Below, one piece after another: positions 32,690 to 44,645 of a stretch of 64,000 nucleotides of DNA. A program made the translations under genes and the position numbers. The DNA lies in NCBI GenBank assembly GCA_024529925.1, contig JAFEUB010000300.1, forward strand, positions 475,001 to 539,000, given 5' to 3'. The notes under the pieces were generated by a model that did no database searches, was not told the DNA's origin, and saw nothing but the letters and a program-made list of their open reading frames with translations. Position 1 is the first letter of the stretch. Every line of letters begins with the position of its first letter. The stretch is from Ophthalmolycus amberensis (taxonomy: Eukaryota; Chordata; Actinopteri; Perciformes; Zoarcidae).

Positions 32690-33702
32690 TAAAACCTCTT
32701 AAACCCTAGCCCTATTTTTAGGCCTCTGATCGAAAATTGCATACCCATACTCAAGAGAGTCCAGAACTCTAACTACAAGGTCTATTTTAATAATTTTGAT
32801 GGTGTAATACAGGTAACACTTGTGAGATGTGTTCAATTGTGTAAATATTGTGTATATGTTACTGGTTAAGAACTGATACACTTATGGCACAGCTCAAATT
32901 GAAAAAGTTCCAGGTTTGCCTGGAAAAAAAGCACTTGTATTGAACTTTTTTTTTTAAAATAATGCCTGCCTTGGCCTAAAATTATGCCACAGACATAGAA
33001 CAACACGTTTTACATGTCCCCACAACATATTTTACTTCGATTGAGCGAAGCAGGCCAGCATAAATGGTCCGATTCAAGCAAAATTTTGATTTTCAGAACC
33101 AGCAGTTGCATTGCTGTATTATAATTTTATATACTATATAACTAAATATTAACTATATATTCACTTTTCTTATCACTAAGAGTGTTCAATAATCCTAATT
33201 AAGAAGTTTGACACCATTTGGAATACTTTTGAGCAGTTATGAATGTCATATCTGTCAATCATAAAAATATATGAATCATAATTTGTGTCTGTGTGACTGT
33301 AGAATGGGCTGTGGTTGCTCAATTCAGACAAACACGTTTTTCGATGTGGGATAGTCCAACGGGAGCCAAGCGGAGGTGTTTGACAATCTCAATCTGACTA
33401 AAAATCGGAAAATGCTGGGCGAACCCCCCTCCCCACATGGATTGGTCCAGCTCACAGTTTCACCTGCCATTTCCTCATTCAGTGAGCCAGCGCATTGATA
33501 CCACTCACAGACAGACATCACAACATGGGGCACACACCTGCGCCAAAATCCTCTGGAATAGATCTGTTTTTCGTCCATAAAATCATCAAAACGTAAGTTT
33601 TCTTCCCCTATATTTTTTGTCGTGACCTGTGGCTGTTGTCTTGTATACTCATAACTTTTGAACGGTTTGAAAGAGAGTCATTTCGAAAACTACGCGAAGC
33701 GG
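32690..33702. other. Unidentified AT-rich block splitting two arrays
   Basis: About 1 kb between arl11 and the second 23-bp array. It begins near TTAAACCCTAGCCC and ends just before the array resumes. It has transposon-like texture (AT-rich, no host exon), but I found no terminal repeats. An 84-residue frame at 33324-33578 (-) has no recognisable domain. The missing ebpl exon 4 should lie here but is not visible. Confidence 0.4.
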
Positions 33703-34677
33703 ACTGGTTCAGATTTATAGTTAGGACTGGTTCAGGTTTATAGTTGGGGCTGGTTCAGGTTTATAGTTGGGGCTGGATCAGGTTTATAGTTAGGGCTGGA
33801 TCAGGTTTATAGTTAGGGCTGGTTCAGGTTTATAGTTAGGGCTGGATCAGGTTTATAGTTAGGGCTGGTTCAGGTTTATAGTTAGGGCTGGTTCAGGTTT
33901 ATAGTTAGGGCTGGTTCAGGTTTATAGTTAGGGCTGGTTCAGGTTTGTAGTTGGGGCTCGTTCAGGTTTATAGTTAGGGCTGGTTCAGGTTTATAGTTAG
34001 GACTAGTTCAGGTTTGTAGTTAGGACTGGTTCAGGTTTATAGTTAGGACTAGTTCAGGTTTGTAGTTAGGGCTGGTTCAGGTTTATAGTTAGGGCTGGTT
34101 CAGGTTTGTAGTTAGGGCTCGTTCAGGTTTATAGTTAGGGCTGGTTCAGGTTTATAGTTAGGACTAGTTCAGGTTTGTAGTTAGGACTGGTTCAGGTTTA
34201 TAGTTAGGACTAGTTCAGGTTTGTAGTTAGGACTGGTTCAGGTTTATAGTTAGGACTGGTTCAGGTTTATAGTTAGGACTGGTTCAGGTTTGTAGTTAGG
34301 ACTGGTTCAGGTTTGTAGTTAGGGCTGGTTCAGGTTTATAGTTAGGGCTGGTTCAGGTTTGTAGTTAGGACTGGTTCAGGTTTATAGTTAGGGCTGGTTC
34401 AGGTTTGTAGTTAGGACTGGTTCAGGTTTATAGTTAGGGCTGGTTCAGGTTTATAGTTAGGGCTGGTTCAGGTTTATAGTTAGGGCTGGTTCAGGTTTAT
34501 AGTAAGGGCTGGTTCAGGTTTGTAGTTAGGACTGGTTCAGGTTTATAGTTAGGGCTGGTTCAGGTTTATAGTTGGGGCTGGTTCAGGTTTATAGTTGGGG
34601 CTGGATCAGGTTTATAGTTAGGGCTGGTTCAGGTTTATAGTTAGGGCTGGTTCAGGTTTGTAGTTAGGACTGGTTCA
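33703..34677. repeat. 23-bp minisatellite downstream of ebpl exon 3
   Basis: About 42 copies of the unit also found in arl11 intron 4, with GGACTGGTTCAGG and TTTGTAG variants interspersed. It ends about 40 bp from the ebpl exon 3 donor. Confidence 0.95.
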
Positions 34678-34716
34678 ATGTGAGAGTCCAGTCTGTAGTA
34701 CATGTTGTAGTATTAC

Positions 34717-35393
34717 CTGTAGTATTTGTCCCTCAGTACTGCATGTATAAGTAGTAAACCGAGTAGAGAGTCGAGGACGACGGTCAGAATTTCTATGGAG
34801 ACGATCGTCGGATCAGAAGTCAGCCAACGACGATCAGCTTTACTGTACTCCTTCCCTACAGAGAGACAGACAGGTGTGGAGAGAGACAGGTCTGGGACAG
34901 GGGGAAGGAGTGAGAGAGACAAAGGATTGTGTTAAAAGTACAATAGTTCCTTCTTTAAAGCAATAATAGACGGTACTGTAGAAGTATTTTAATTAGAAGT
35001 TAAACTCACAAAGTTCAGCCAGCGGACCTTCAGACGTCTCCACCGTCCCAACAAGAGACATGTAGACAAACGGACCTTCCTGTGGACAAACAGACGATAA
35101 ACAACAAACAATTCACAACATATAAACAATAAGGCCAATAACAAGCTAAAAATAATCAACAATGAAATGGAAAAGAAGCCATGAACAAACTGTAAACTGG
35201 TTCTGATTGGTCGTACCAGTGTCAGATGGACGATGACATCATAGAAGAGCCACAGCAGGACCCACCTGTCCTCTGCAGAGCTCCGCCCACCATACCTGTG
35301 TGTTAGCAGGACGCCGGCTAAGACCTGGACGCCGCATGCTAACAGAGACAAGACAGAGACCAAAGAGAGGCCAGGGGGCAGTACTGAGTCCAT
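34717..35393 (-). CDS. ebpl: Emopamil-binding-protein-like (EBPL), terminal exon not found
   Basis: Three exons on the minus strand: 35217-35393, 35010-35079 and 34717-34855. They join in frame to 128 residues, ending at a good donor (TACTACAG|GTAATA) in phase 2. The sequence has a first membrane span, YDVIVHLTL, EGPFVYMSLVG, then WKEYSKAD and DPTIVSIEILTVVLDS, matching EXPERA-domain EBPL. Human EBPL is about 206 residues in four exons. The last exon, encoding the final two membrane spans, should lie downstream on this strand, but 32569-34716 contains only repeats and an unidentified block. EBPL resembles the sterol isomerase EBP but lacks demonstrated isomerase activity. The gene may be truncated or spliced to an exon I cannot see. 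Confidence 0.8.
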
Positions 35394-35419
35394 CAGATGT
35401 CAGATCTCCACTCTGTAGT

Positions 35420-36015
35420 AGTACTCTGTGGTAGTGCTCTATGGTAGTACTCTGCTCAGACAGACACACTGTAAAGGATCAGGCCAAACTGTGTGAATGT
35501 GGAGACGTTACAGGGCCCCGCCCCCACATGTCTTTATTGGCTGTGTTGGTTCTCAGCCCCGCCCCTGAACCATCCCATTGGCTGCTGAGGAGGACACCCC
35601 ACTATCTGACCCTGCCCCCTCCCACAGAGGCAGTAGAGTCTCAGTGGAGACCAGACTCTATTCAGAACAGATCTTTAGCTGTAGAACCATTTTACAGGTT
35701 CATTCGAACCATTTAGAGGACAGAAATAAATAATAATGATGTATGTGTTTGTATTTATACATGTATAGATACATATAAAATAAAATGAGAGCCAGGAAAC
35801 AGAAATGTGGTTACACAGATAGATTTTAGAAATTATAAAGTTCAGGTCAAACTTTAAGAGGAAGTCAAACAGGAAAAGTTCTTTGGCATCAAAAAGTTTC
35901 TATATTATGTAAAAAAAAAAAAAATCAAACAAAGAAAAAACATCAGTCTGCTTTTTAACACTGTATATATATTAAAAGTATTTAACTCAGTATATATATA
36001 CATATGTATATATAC

Positions 36016-36067
<52 letters not shown>

Positions 36068-37430
36068 ATAAATACTGAGTATTTAACCTTCCTCTTACAT
36101 ATTAAATACTAAATCGATTGTGTCACAGATCAAACTGTTTGATCAGTTCTGCTGATCAGTGTTTCTGTCACTGTTTCAGTTGTTAATACTTTTGTGTAGT
36201 TAATAAGCGGATCAATTATCAACAGGCTGGTTATTATTCAGTGTAGATATCAACACACATACTCAGGAGAACGTTTGGGAACATGAGAGGAACCTTAAGA
36301 AAAAGCTAGGGGGAACCTTGAAGGAACCTCAGTGGAAATGTGAGGGAACCTCAGAAGGAAACCCAAGTAGAATGTTAGAGGAACCTCGTAGGAACCCGGG
36401 CGAGAACTTTGTGAAACATGAGAGAAACTTTGTACGGACCTAGGGAACATTAGAGGAACCCGGGGGAAAACTTTGTGAAACATTAGAGAAACTTTGGATG
36501 AACCTAGAGGCATCTTAGGGGAATCATTAAAACCTTATAGGAACCCCGGGGGAGAACATTGTGAAACATTCGAGAAACTTTGGGGCGAACTTAAGGAGAT
36601 CTTAGGGAAACATTGGAGAAACCTTGGTGGAACCCGGGGGAAAACTTTGTGAAACAATAGAGAAACTTTGGACAAACTTAGGGGAACATTATAGGAACCT
36701 TGGAGGAATAAAACACAAAAACCTTTATGGGAACTCTGGTGGAATCTTGGTCACGCATTGGAGAACGACAGAGGTACTTTTGTGAAAACGGGTATCTTTT
36801 GGGGAATGTTAGGCCGACCTTTTGAGGAACCTTGAGAAAATGGGAAACGGTAGTAGAATCTTAGCGGAACCTCAAAGCAAGTATAATGTTACAATGAATG
36901 CAACATCAGAGGAACATCTGTTTGGCACCATGTTTTCAGTGATTGAGTTATATGGTTCCTTAATGTATGTATGTTAGTTTGATTGATTAGCTGATTGTTA
37001 ATTTGGTTATTTTTATATGAGTGATAACAAGAATAAGAATAAAAAATAAAATAAACTTTGACCAGAAGAGAATGTGTAACTCCAAATTTAGTGATGTTTT
37101 TATTTTTTAGGTTTTCAGATCAGTTGAAGAATAAACTGTGAAAATTCTCAGACTTCATTCAAAACCTAAATTTAAAAATCAGAAAACTTAAAATGTTGGA
37201 GTTACATAGTTCTATCCATTAATAACACTGTAAAGGCACAGGTCAACATTTAGTGAACTCTTCTCTCTGAGGAAGCTAACTTGCTGTTTATGCTAAGCTA
37301 GCTGTCTTCATGCTAAGGTGGAAACATGGAAACAATCTGAACATCATTGATGGTTGTGAGGTCATAATAAATGATTGATCTGACTCCCAGAGAGGAACTT
37401 CACCAAATGTTGAACCGTTCCTTTAACAAT
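35420..37430. other. ebpl-cavin2 spacer, no gene seen
   Basis: Upstream of ebpl. Contains GC-rich sequence next to ebpl (35510-35650, probable promoter with CCCCGCCC and ATTGG motifs), a TA-rich tract (35960-36062), the GGAACCTT repeat field (36264-36880) and AT-rich sequence. A minus-strand AATAAA at 37099-37104 may serve cavin2. Confidence 0.5.
36264..36880. repeat. Degenerate GGAACCTTAG/GAGAAACTTTG repeat field
   Basis: Loose tandem array of about 40-60-bp units rich in GAGGAACCT, GGGGGAAAACTTTGTGAAAC and AGAGAAACTTTG words. Similar text occurs in cavin2 intron 5 (37850-38050) and intron 3 (38635-38890). Confidence 0.7.
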
Positions 37431-37438
37431 CTGAGTGT

Positions 37439-40400
37439 TCAGGGTTCCTCCTCTTTCTCCTCTTGAGGCAGCGTGGAGGACAGAGCGTAGTCTTCACTGA
37501 CTCCCTCTGAGACCACCGACAGATCCTCCACACCTCCCTTCTCCTCCTCCTCTTTCTCATGCTCCTCCTCCTTCTCCTGTTCCTCTTCTTTCTCCTCCTC
37601 CTTCTCCTGTTCCTCCTCCTGCTCTTTCAACTCCTGCTCGTCCGGATCCAGCTGGGCGTGGACCTCGGTGAAGGAGACTTCCTGGTCAGTGTCGCCCAGT
37701 GGAGAGAGGTCGACGTCGGCCTCGACGACCACAGAGTCGTCCACCTGAAGAGAGGCATCGGGGGGCTGAGAGTCGGAGCTGCTCCGAGGCTGAAAACACA
37801 GAGAATCAAAGGTCACAGGAAGTCGAACCACACGGGAACCCTATGGATCTTTAGTGGACTAGCTGTGAGGACTAGAGAGAACCTTAAGGGGACCTGGTGT
37901 CAAACCTTGAGGATTGATCCAGGATACTTTGGGCAAAATTAGGGTGCCTTTGGAAAATGTTCAGAGGAACCATAGAGGAATGTCAGAGGAACCTGAGAGG
38001 AACTTTGTGGGAACCATAGAGGAACATTAGATGAACCTTAGGGCCCATCAGTCTGAACAGGACTTAATAGAACCTGCTGGTTCTTGGAGTAACAGAAGAA
38101 CACAGACTACCTTCCTGATGCTGAAGGTCAGAGGTGAAACCTTCAGACTGGAGGTTCTCTTCTTGATCTTCTCTCGTTGTTCCTGAGAAACAATCTTTGT
38201 TCCGATCTTGGTCATCTTCTTCTCGATGTTCTGCCTGGAGAACGCCTTCTTCAGACTGTCGACCTGCAGAGAGAAGAACTATAACACCTGTCTGTCTGCC
38301 TGTATGCCTCTCTGTGTGCCTGTCTGTGTTTCTTACCTTCTTCAAACTGGAATGTTTCAGTTTCTCCGCTCTGGACTTCTCCATGTTCTCCAGATCGTGA
38401 GGCCACATCTCTTCGTCCTCTAGCTCCGCCTCCAGCCCGACGTCCTCATCAGACGATAGGTCGATGGTGTGAAGCCCGCCCTCCTGGGAACGGTTGCCGT
38501 CGGTGACGCCTGCCATCGATTCATCGCCTTCTTCCAAAATCTCATCACGAGGGAACGGAGGAGGATCCTTCACGAAGACACTGGAGGGGATCTCGTTCTC
38601 CTCCTGAAGAAGAGAAGAGGAAATATTTGAGGAACCTGGAGAATGTTACTGGGCCCTTTGTGGAACCTTAGCATGAGGCTAAAGGAGCTTCAGTAGGACC
38701 TTTACAGAAACCTCAGGGGAACCTGAGAGAAACTGTGGGGGAACCGTAGGAAATGGTAAGGTGAACTTTAGGGGAACCTGAGAGAAACTTTGGGGGAACC
38801 GTAGGAAATGGTAAGGTGAACTTTAGGGAAACCTGAGAGAAACTGTGGGGGAACCGTAGGAAATGGTAAGGTGAACTTTAGGGGAATCTGGGGGTTTGAG
38901 AAATGCCCAGGGAACATAAGGCGTTCCTGAAAAAACCTATTCAAAAGTGTGAGCCAATAGTGGAACCTCGACAGGTTTGTCCACATACTTTTGTCCGTTT
39001 AGCAGTTTCCAGTTTGTGTAAAAAGACTTTTAAGACAGAACAACAACACAAACAGGAGGATGAAGAGCTGAAAGAGTTAAACGCTGACAGAGAACCACAC
39101 CCACTGAGCCACACATGCAGTGAGGAATGCTGGGTATCTTAGGGAGGACAGGAATGTTAAGTGTTGGTGAAATAAGACAGACACACGATACACATGAAAC
39201 ACACTAATGCTGCAGTAATGATCTGCAGCAGGTTAGAACACATGACCACCATGTACAGTACACATTGTAAACAGAGTACAGTACTTAGTTGCCTTTACTC
39301 ACCAATAATAACATGTTATTACCTATAATAAACTGTAGTTGTGGTTGTCAGCAGACTGACTTTAATATAACTCACTTTGTTGTAACCGTGACAACCAGAT
39401 CACATGATGACAGCTCAGACCTCAAGTTCACTTCCTGCAGCAGCCAACGACCAAATAAGGCCACAGATTGAAAATGAACAACAGACAAAGAGAGAGCTGG
39501 AGAACCATATTGTCTGTGGATAAAAAAGGTATCTGGAGAACTTTACTATCACTGGAGAACCATACTATATGTGGAGAACGTATTTGTGGAGAACCACTGT
39601 CTGAGGAGAACTAATGTCTGTGAAGAAAAAAGGTCTGTGGAGAACTTTACTATCGACGAGGGAACAATGCTATCAGTGGAGAACCATACTGTCTAGAAAG
39701 AATTCTACAGATGTAGAAATAACTGGAGAACTTAAACCTTTAACTGACCCTTCATTACACTCACCTGGAAGATGAGAACTTTGAAGTTGTTCCTGCTGAT
39801 CAGGTGATGATGGTTCGCCTCCAACTTCCTCACCTGGTGACCCTGACGCTCCATCTTATCACGAACCTTCAGGAGCAGGTGAAGGTATAAGTATACGTAC
39901 AGGTATATTTAGATACAGGTGTGAAGATACATTGAGAAACAGGTGTGATATATTTACCTCCTTCATGGTGACGGACAGTTTGCGGCTCTTGTCCAGCAGC
40001 TTGCTGACGGTGTTGGAGGTGTGACTGTGGCTCTTGGAGAGTTTGGTCATATCAGCCTGGATCCCTCTGACCACACCTTCCATCTCCACCTGATGCACCT
40101 GGAACACAACCAACCAATGACTGAAGCTTTAGAAGCTTCATGAATCACCTGGAGGGCTAATGCTAGCTAATGTTAGCTAATGCTAGCTCCACCAGGAAAA
40201 TCATGCCCCGATCACGTGACCCTCTCCAGAAGATCTGGAAACCTTGACTACCAGGTCAATTCAACATAACTGATTACAGGTGTTACTGATGTTGTTGTCT
40301 TTACTACCAGCTGTTGTTCAGTTAGAGTCAGCATTTTATAATTCTACTACTGCCGACATGAGGATGAAGCAGCTGTTATTGTCCAGTCTCCATTCACATA

Positions 40401-43385
40401 GCGGACGTTTGAAGTCAGTAATTAATTCTTATCTTGTTCTGCACAACTATTGTGAAGTTCACACAAACTGTAAAGGAACAAAAGCACAACTGTTGTCCAG
40501 GTCGACGGAGACTTCAGACACCAGCAGAGCTACGAGTGAGGGACGTGTGATGACCTCATTTATGGACGCATAATCTAGTAAACTTTGAATTCTAAGTGTT
40601 CATTTTAAAGTAAATTTGATGTGTGAGAGAAAGAAAGAGAGAGACCCGCAGAGTTGTAACTAAGTCTGAAAAATAAAACTTCTCAAACTTTCCATGAAAT
40701 TTGTCTGTTTGAGTTATAGAGGAAGATTTTAGAGGAAGATCTTAAGTATTAAACATAACCTTTCATTATGAAAGAAAACTACAATACTCTGTCGTATTTT
40801 CTGTAACTAAGCAACCAATCTACTTCCTCTTTGTTCCTGTGTTGTTGTACGTGAATAGTCGTGATATTTCGTTTTCAGGTTTGCATTTCGCAAACGATGC
40901 TGAAACGCCCGTTAGGACGGAGATGGTTTTTGTTTTAAAACATTGGACAATGTGTTTGGCTAACAGCTGACTGCTAACATTACTACCAGTACACTCACTG
41001 CTGTAGCTCTGTCGCTCACTTTTATTGTTTCCACCAAACCAGCCTGAACATGAATGAATCCAGACAACAGGAAGCAGTTTGTCTGCTTCGTGCTTCAGTT
41101 AAAAATGCAGCTAAAGGTCAAAGTTATGAAACGATGTTTGTTTTAAATGAGTTCTCTGTGAGCAAAGACTTTCAGCTGAAGCTTCTTGATATGAGAAGAA
41201 ACATGTGAGGAATCTACAGTCACAGCAGAGTGAAACATCTGGTAACCAGTTAAATTTAACCTCCGAGTGCTGCTGAGGGTCACGAGACCTCTGAATCAGA
41301 TCTTTGTCTGTGGAACGTTCATCAAAGCAACAGAAACGCAGAAACAAGCTGACTTAATGTCAAAAAGATGATTCTGAAACGGATAGAAAGTGTTTCCATG
41401 TCAACGTTGAAGTTAAAGTTTATTTAGTAGAGTTTGGTTTGGAAGGATTCTCTGAAACCTAACATGTCTTAACTACACATGTCTGTACTGTTTCTTTATA
41501 TGAACATAAAGTTGTGACGAGTGAAACAACAGTTTGTAAATCAATTGTTTTTTGTTCGTGAAGTTTGGTTTGGAAAGATGTTCTGGATTTTTTTTCAACT
41601 CTGAATCTGTCGTCTGTACTGGAGTTAGTTCAGGTTCCTGCACCACACTCAGTACCATTGTTAGTACATTGTGTGTAGTGGAGTCTGTACTAAAGTCTGT
41701 ACTGGAGTCTGTACTATAGTCTGTACCGGAGTCTGTACTATAGTCTGTACTGGAGTCTGTATTGGAGTTAGTTCTGGTTCCTGTACTGGAGTCTGTACTG
41801 GAGTTAGTTCTGGTTCCTGTATTGGTGTCTGTACTGGAGTCTGTACCGCAGTCTGTACTGGAGTCTGTACCGGAGTTAGTTCTGGTTCCTGCACTGGTGT
41901 CTGTACTGGAGTCTGTACTGGAGTTAGTTCTGGTTCCTGTATTGGTGTCTGTACTGGAGTCTGTACCGCAGTCTGTACTGGAGTCTGTACCGGAGTTAGT
42001 TCTGGTTCCTGCACTGGAGTCTGTATTGGAGTTAGTTCTGGTTCCTGTACTGGGGTCTACAGTTTAGTACAGGTGTGGCGAGGTACTGGAGTCTGTACTG
42101 GAGACTGTACTGGAGTCTGTACTGGGGTCTTTACTAAAGTCTGTACTGGATTCTGTACTGGAGTCTGTACTGGGGTCTTTACTAAAGTCTGTACTGGAGT
42201 CTGTACTGGTGTTTGTATTGAAGTCTGTACTGGGGTCTTTACTAAAGTCTGTACTGGATTCTGTACTGGAGTCTGTATTGGAGTCTGTCCTGGTGTTTGT
42301 ATTGAAGTCTGTACTGGACTCTGTACTGGAGTCTGTACTAAAGTCTGTACTGGATTCTGTACTGGATTCTGTACTGGAGTCTGTACTGGTGTTTGTATTG
42401 AAGTCTGTACTGGGGTCTTTACTAAAGTCTGTACTGGATTCTGTACTGGATTCTGTACTGGAGTCTGTACTGGTGTTTGTATTGAAGTCTGTACTGGGGT
42501 CTTTACTAAAGTCTGTACTGGAGTCTGTACTGGAGTCTTTACTAAAGTCTGTACTGGAGTCTGTACTGGTGTTTGTATTGAAGTCTGTCCTGGGGTCTTT
42601 ACTAAAGGCTGTACTGGATTCTGTACTGGAGTCTTTCGTAAAGTCTGTACTGGAGTCTGTACTGGAGTCTTTAGTAAAGTCTGTACTGGAGTCTGTACTG
42701 GAGTCTTTACTAAACTCGGTACTGGAGTCTGTACTGGTGTTTGTATTGAAGTCTGTACTGGGGTCTTTACTAAAGTATGTACTGGAGTCTGTACTGGAGT
42801 CTTTACTAAACTCGGTACTGGAGTCTGTACTGGTGTTTGTATTGAAGTCTGTACTGGGGTCTTTACTAAAGTATGTACTGGAGTCTGTACTGGAGTCTTT
42901 ACTAAAGTCTGTACTGGATTATGTACTGGAGTCTGTACTGGTGTTTGTATTGAAGTCTGTACTGGAGTCTTTACTAAAGTCTGAACTGGAGTCTTCACTA
43001 AAGTCTGTACTAAAGTCTGAACTGGAGTCTTCACTAAAGTCTGTACTGGAGTCTGTACTGGTGTCTTTACTAAAGTCTGTACTGGATCCCCACAGTCATG
43101 CCTGATTTTAAGGTGTGGCCCCTGGCTCACCTCCATCTTGTTCTGGTTCTCCTGAACGGCGTCCAGCATGTTGACCAGTTTGTCCAGCAGAGTGAGGACC
43201 GTGATGGCGTTGACAGGACCCTGACTCATCGTCTCTGGGTCAAATCCTACCAGGGCGGATAAGGGAGAGACTTGGTCCTCCTCCTGCTGGTCCTGCTGGT
43301 CCTCATGGTCCTGCTGGTCCTGCTGGTCATGGTTCAGAGGGGGGACCAGTAGGTCCTGGGTCTGGTGGGTCTCCGTGGTCACCAT
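37439..43385 (-). CDS. cavin2: Cavin-2 (serum deprivation response protein)
   Basis: Six coding exons on the minus strand: 43131-43385, 39958-40098, 39765-39866, 38337-38603, 38111-38263 and 37439-37789. They join to 422 residues (human CAVIN2 has 425). The first exon ends with the HR1 coiled coil (AITVLTLLDKLVNMLDAVQ). Exons 2-3 continue it (MTKLSKSHSHTSNTVSKLL; NFKVLIFQ). Exons 4-5 hold the basic HR2 block with KVDSLKKAFSRQNIEKKM, and the last exon is Glu-rich. Cavin-2 trimerises with cavin-1 on the cytosolic face of caveolae and drives membrane curvature. The ATG at 43385 was chosen because the frame further upstream has only a GTG. All five introns are phase 0. Human CAVIN2 has two exons, so four introns look extra. 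Confidence 0.92.
40099..41670. other. cavin2 intron 1, non-repetitive part
   Basis: No exon or RNA gene recognised. Includes GCTAATGCTAGC-type short repeats near 40158-40190 and generally AT-rich intron sequence. Confidence 0.5.
41671..43086. repeat. 12-bp minisatellite in cavin2 intron 1
   Basis: About 118 dodecamers of the type ACTGGAGTCTGT, with ACTAAAGTCTGT, ACTGGGGTCTTT and TTGGTGTTTGT variants in higher-order blocks of 60-100 bp. As 12 is a multiple of three, long open frames run through both strands; these are not genes. Confidence 0.95.
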
Positions 43386-43488
43386 GACTGTCCTCACTCG
43401 TCAGACAGACGACTCGGAGTTGAAGCAAAACTCCAGAAAGTCTTTCTGCTGCGGAAAAACACTGATCTCCACCTCTTTGTGTGTGTGT

Positions 43489-43522
<34 letters not shown>

Positions 43523-43990
43523 GTGTGCTGCCCTCTGATTGGTTGGCTCAGAGAAAACTTTCCATGTAACTTCCCAACGGTGGAAACGTCCACACCTTTA
43601 ACTGCTTCACTGCCACATGAACAATTTCTCTGTTTGACTTTAAATACAGACGGACTTAATCTTTACTGCTTTCTTAATTAATTCAATTCAATTCAATTAA
43701 TGCTCCACTTGACTTCTATTGTTTTAAAATAAATCATATGTAATAAATAAAAACAGATTATAAAAATCCTTTTTTTTGTGTCGTTCTGAAGGAAACCTTT
43801 AAACCAAAAAACAAACATTTGAATCTAAAATGTAATAAATAAAAATTGAAAATGAATCTTATATATTTTCTTATATAATATTAAAATAATAAAAACAAAC
43901 ATGAATAAAATAATACAGAAAATCTGTCCATAAATATTTGGAGATTAAATGTGATCTAAATTTGAATAAATGAAAGATTACAGTGACCTG
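43386..43990. other. cavin2 upstream region
   Basis: Holds a GT dinucleotide run (43480-43522) about 100 bp upstream of the cavin2 start and AT-rich sequence beyond 43640. No TATA box is obvious. No other gene is seen. Confidence 0.45.
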
Positions 43991-43993
43991 AAC

Positions 43994-44645
43994 GGGTTAA
44001 CTCTCTCTCTTTCTCTCTCTCTCTCTCGTCAATGTCTCTCTACCACACCCAGAGGGGAGGAGGGCTGTTACCATGGCGACAGGGCAAGTCTGTTTATGTT
44101 TGTAGAGAGAGAGAGAGACAGAGAGAGAGAGAAAGACAGAGACAGAGAGAGAGACAGAAAGAGAGAGACAGAAAGAGAGAGACAGAAAGAGAGACAGAGA
44201 CAGAGACAGAAAGAGAGAGAGAGAAAGACAGAGACAGAAAGAGAGAGAGAAAGACAGAGAGACAGAAAGAAACAGAGAGAGAGAGACAGAGAGACAGAGA
44301 GAGAGAGAGAGAAAGACAGAGCCAGAGAGAGAGAGACAGGGAGAGACAGAAAGAAAGAGAGACAGAGAGACAGAAAGAGAGAGAGAGAAAGACAGAGCCA
44401 GAGAGAGAGAGACAGGGAGAGACAGAAAGAAAGAGAGACAGAGAGACAGAGAGAGAGAGAGAGAAAGACAGAGCCAGAGAGAGAGAGACAGGGAGAGACA
44501 GAAAGAAAGAGAGACAGAGAGACAGAAAGAGAGAGAGAGAAAGACAGAGCCAGAGAGAGAGAGACAGGGAGAGACAGAAAGAAAGAGAGACAGAGAGACA
44601 GAATGAGAGAGAAAGAAAGACAGAGAGAGAAAGAAAGACAGAGAG
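43994..44645. repeat. GA/CAGAGA simple-sequence tract
   Basis: Starts with a CT run (44003-44026), then 540 bp of GAGACAGAGAGAGA words with an internal higher-order unit of about 105 bp containing AGCCAGAG and CAGGGAGAGACAG. Nearly pure purine apart from C. Confidence 0.95.

Noticed and set aside
33324..33578. 84-codon minus-strand frame considered as ebpl exon 4
   Set aside because: No resemblance to the EBPL C-terminus, no acceptor in the right phase, and not strongly hydrophobic.
41661..43397. 437- and 446-codon frames on both strands over the 12-bp array
   Set aside because: The unit length is a multiple of three, so all units stay open. The part beyond 43131 on the minus strand is the real cavin2 exon 1; the rest is intron.
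43386..43397. Upstream start for cavin2
   Set aside because: The codon is GTG; the first ATG at 43385 is the better start.
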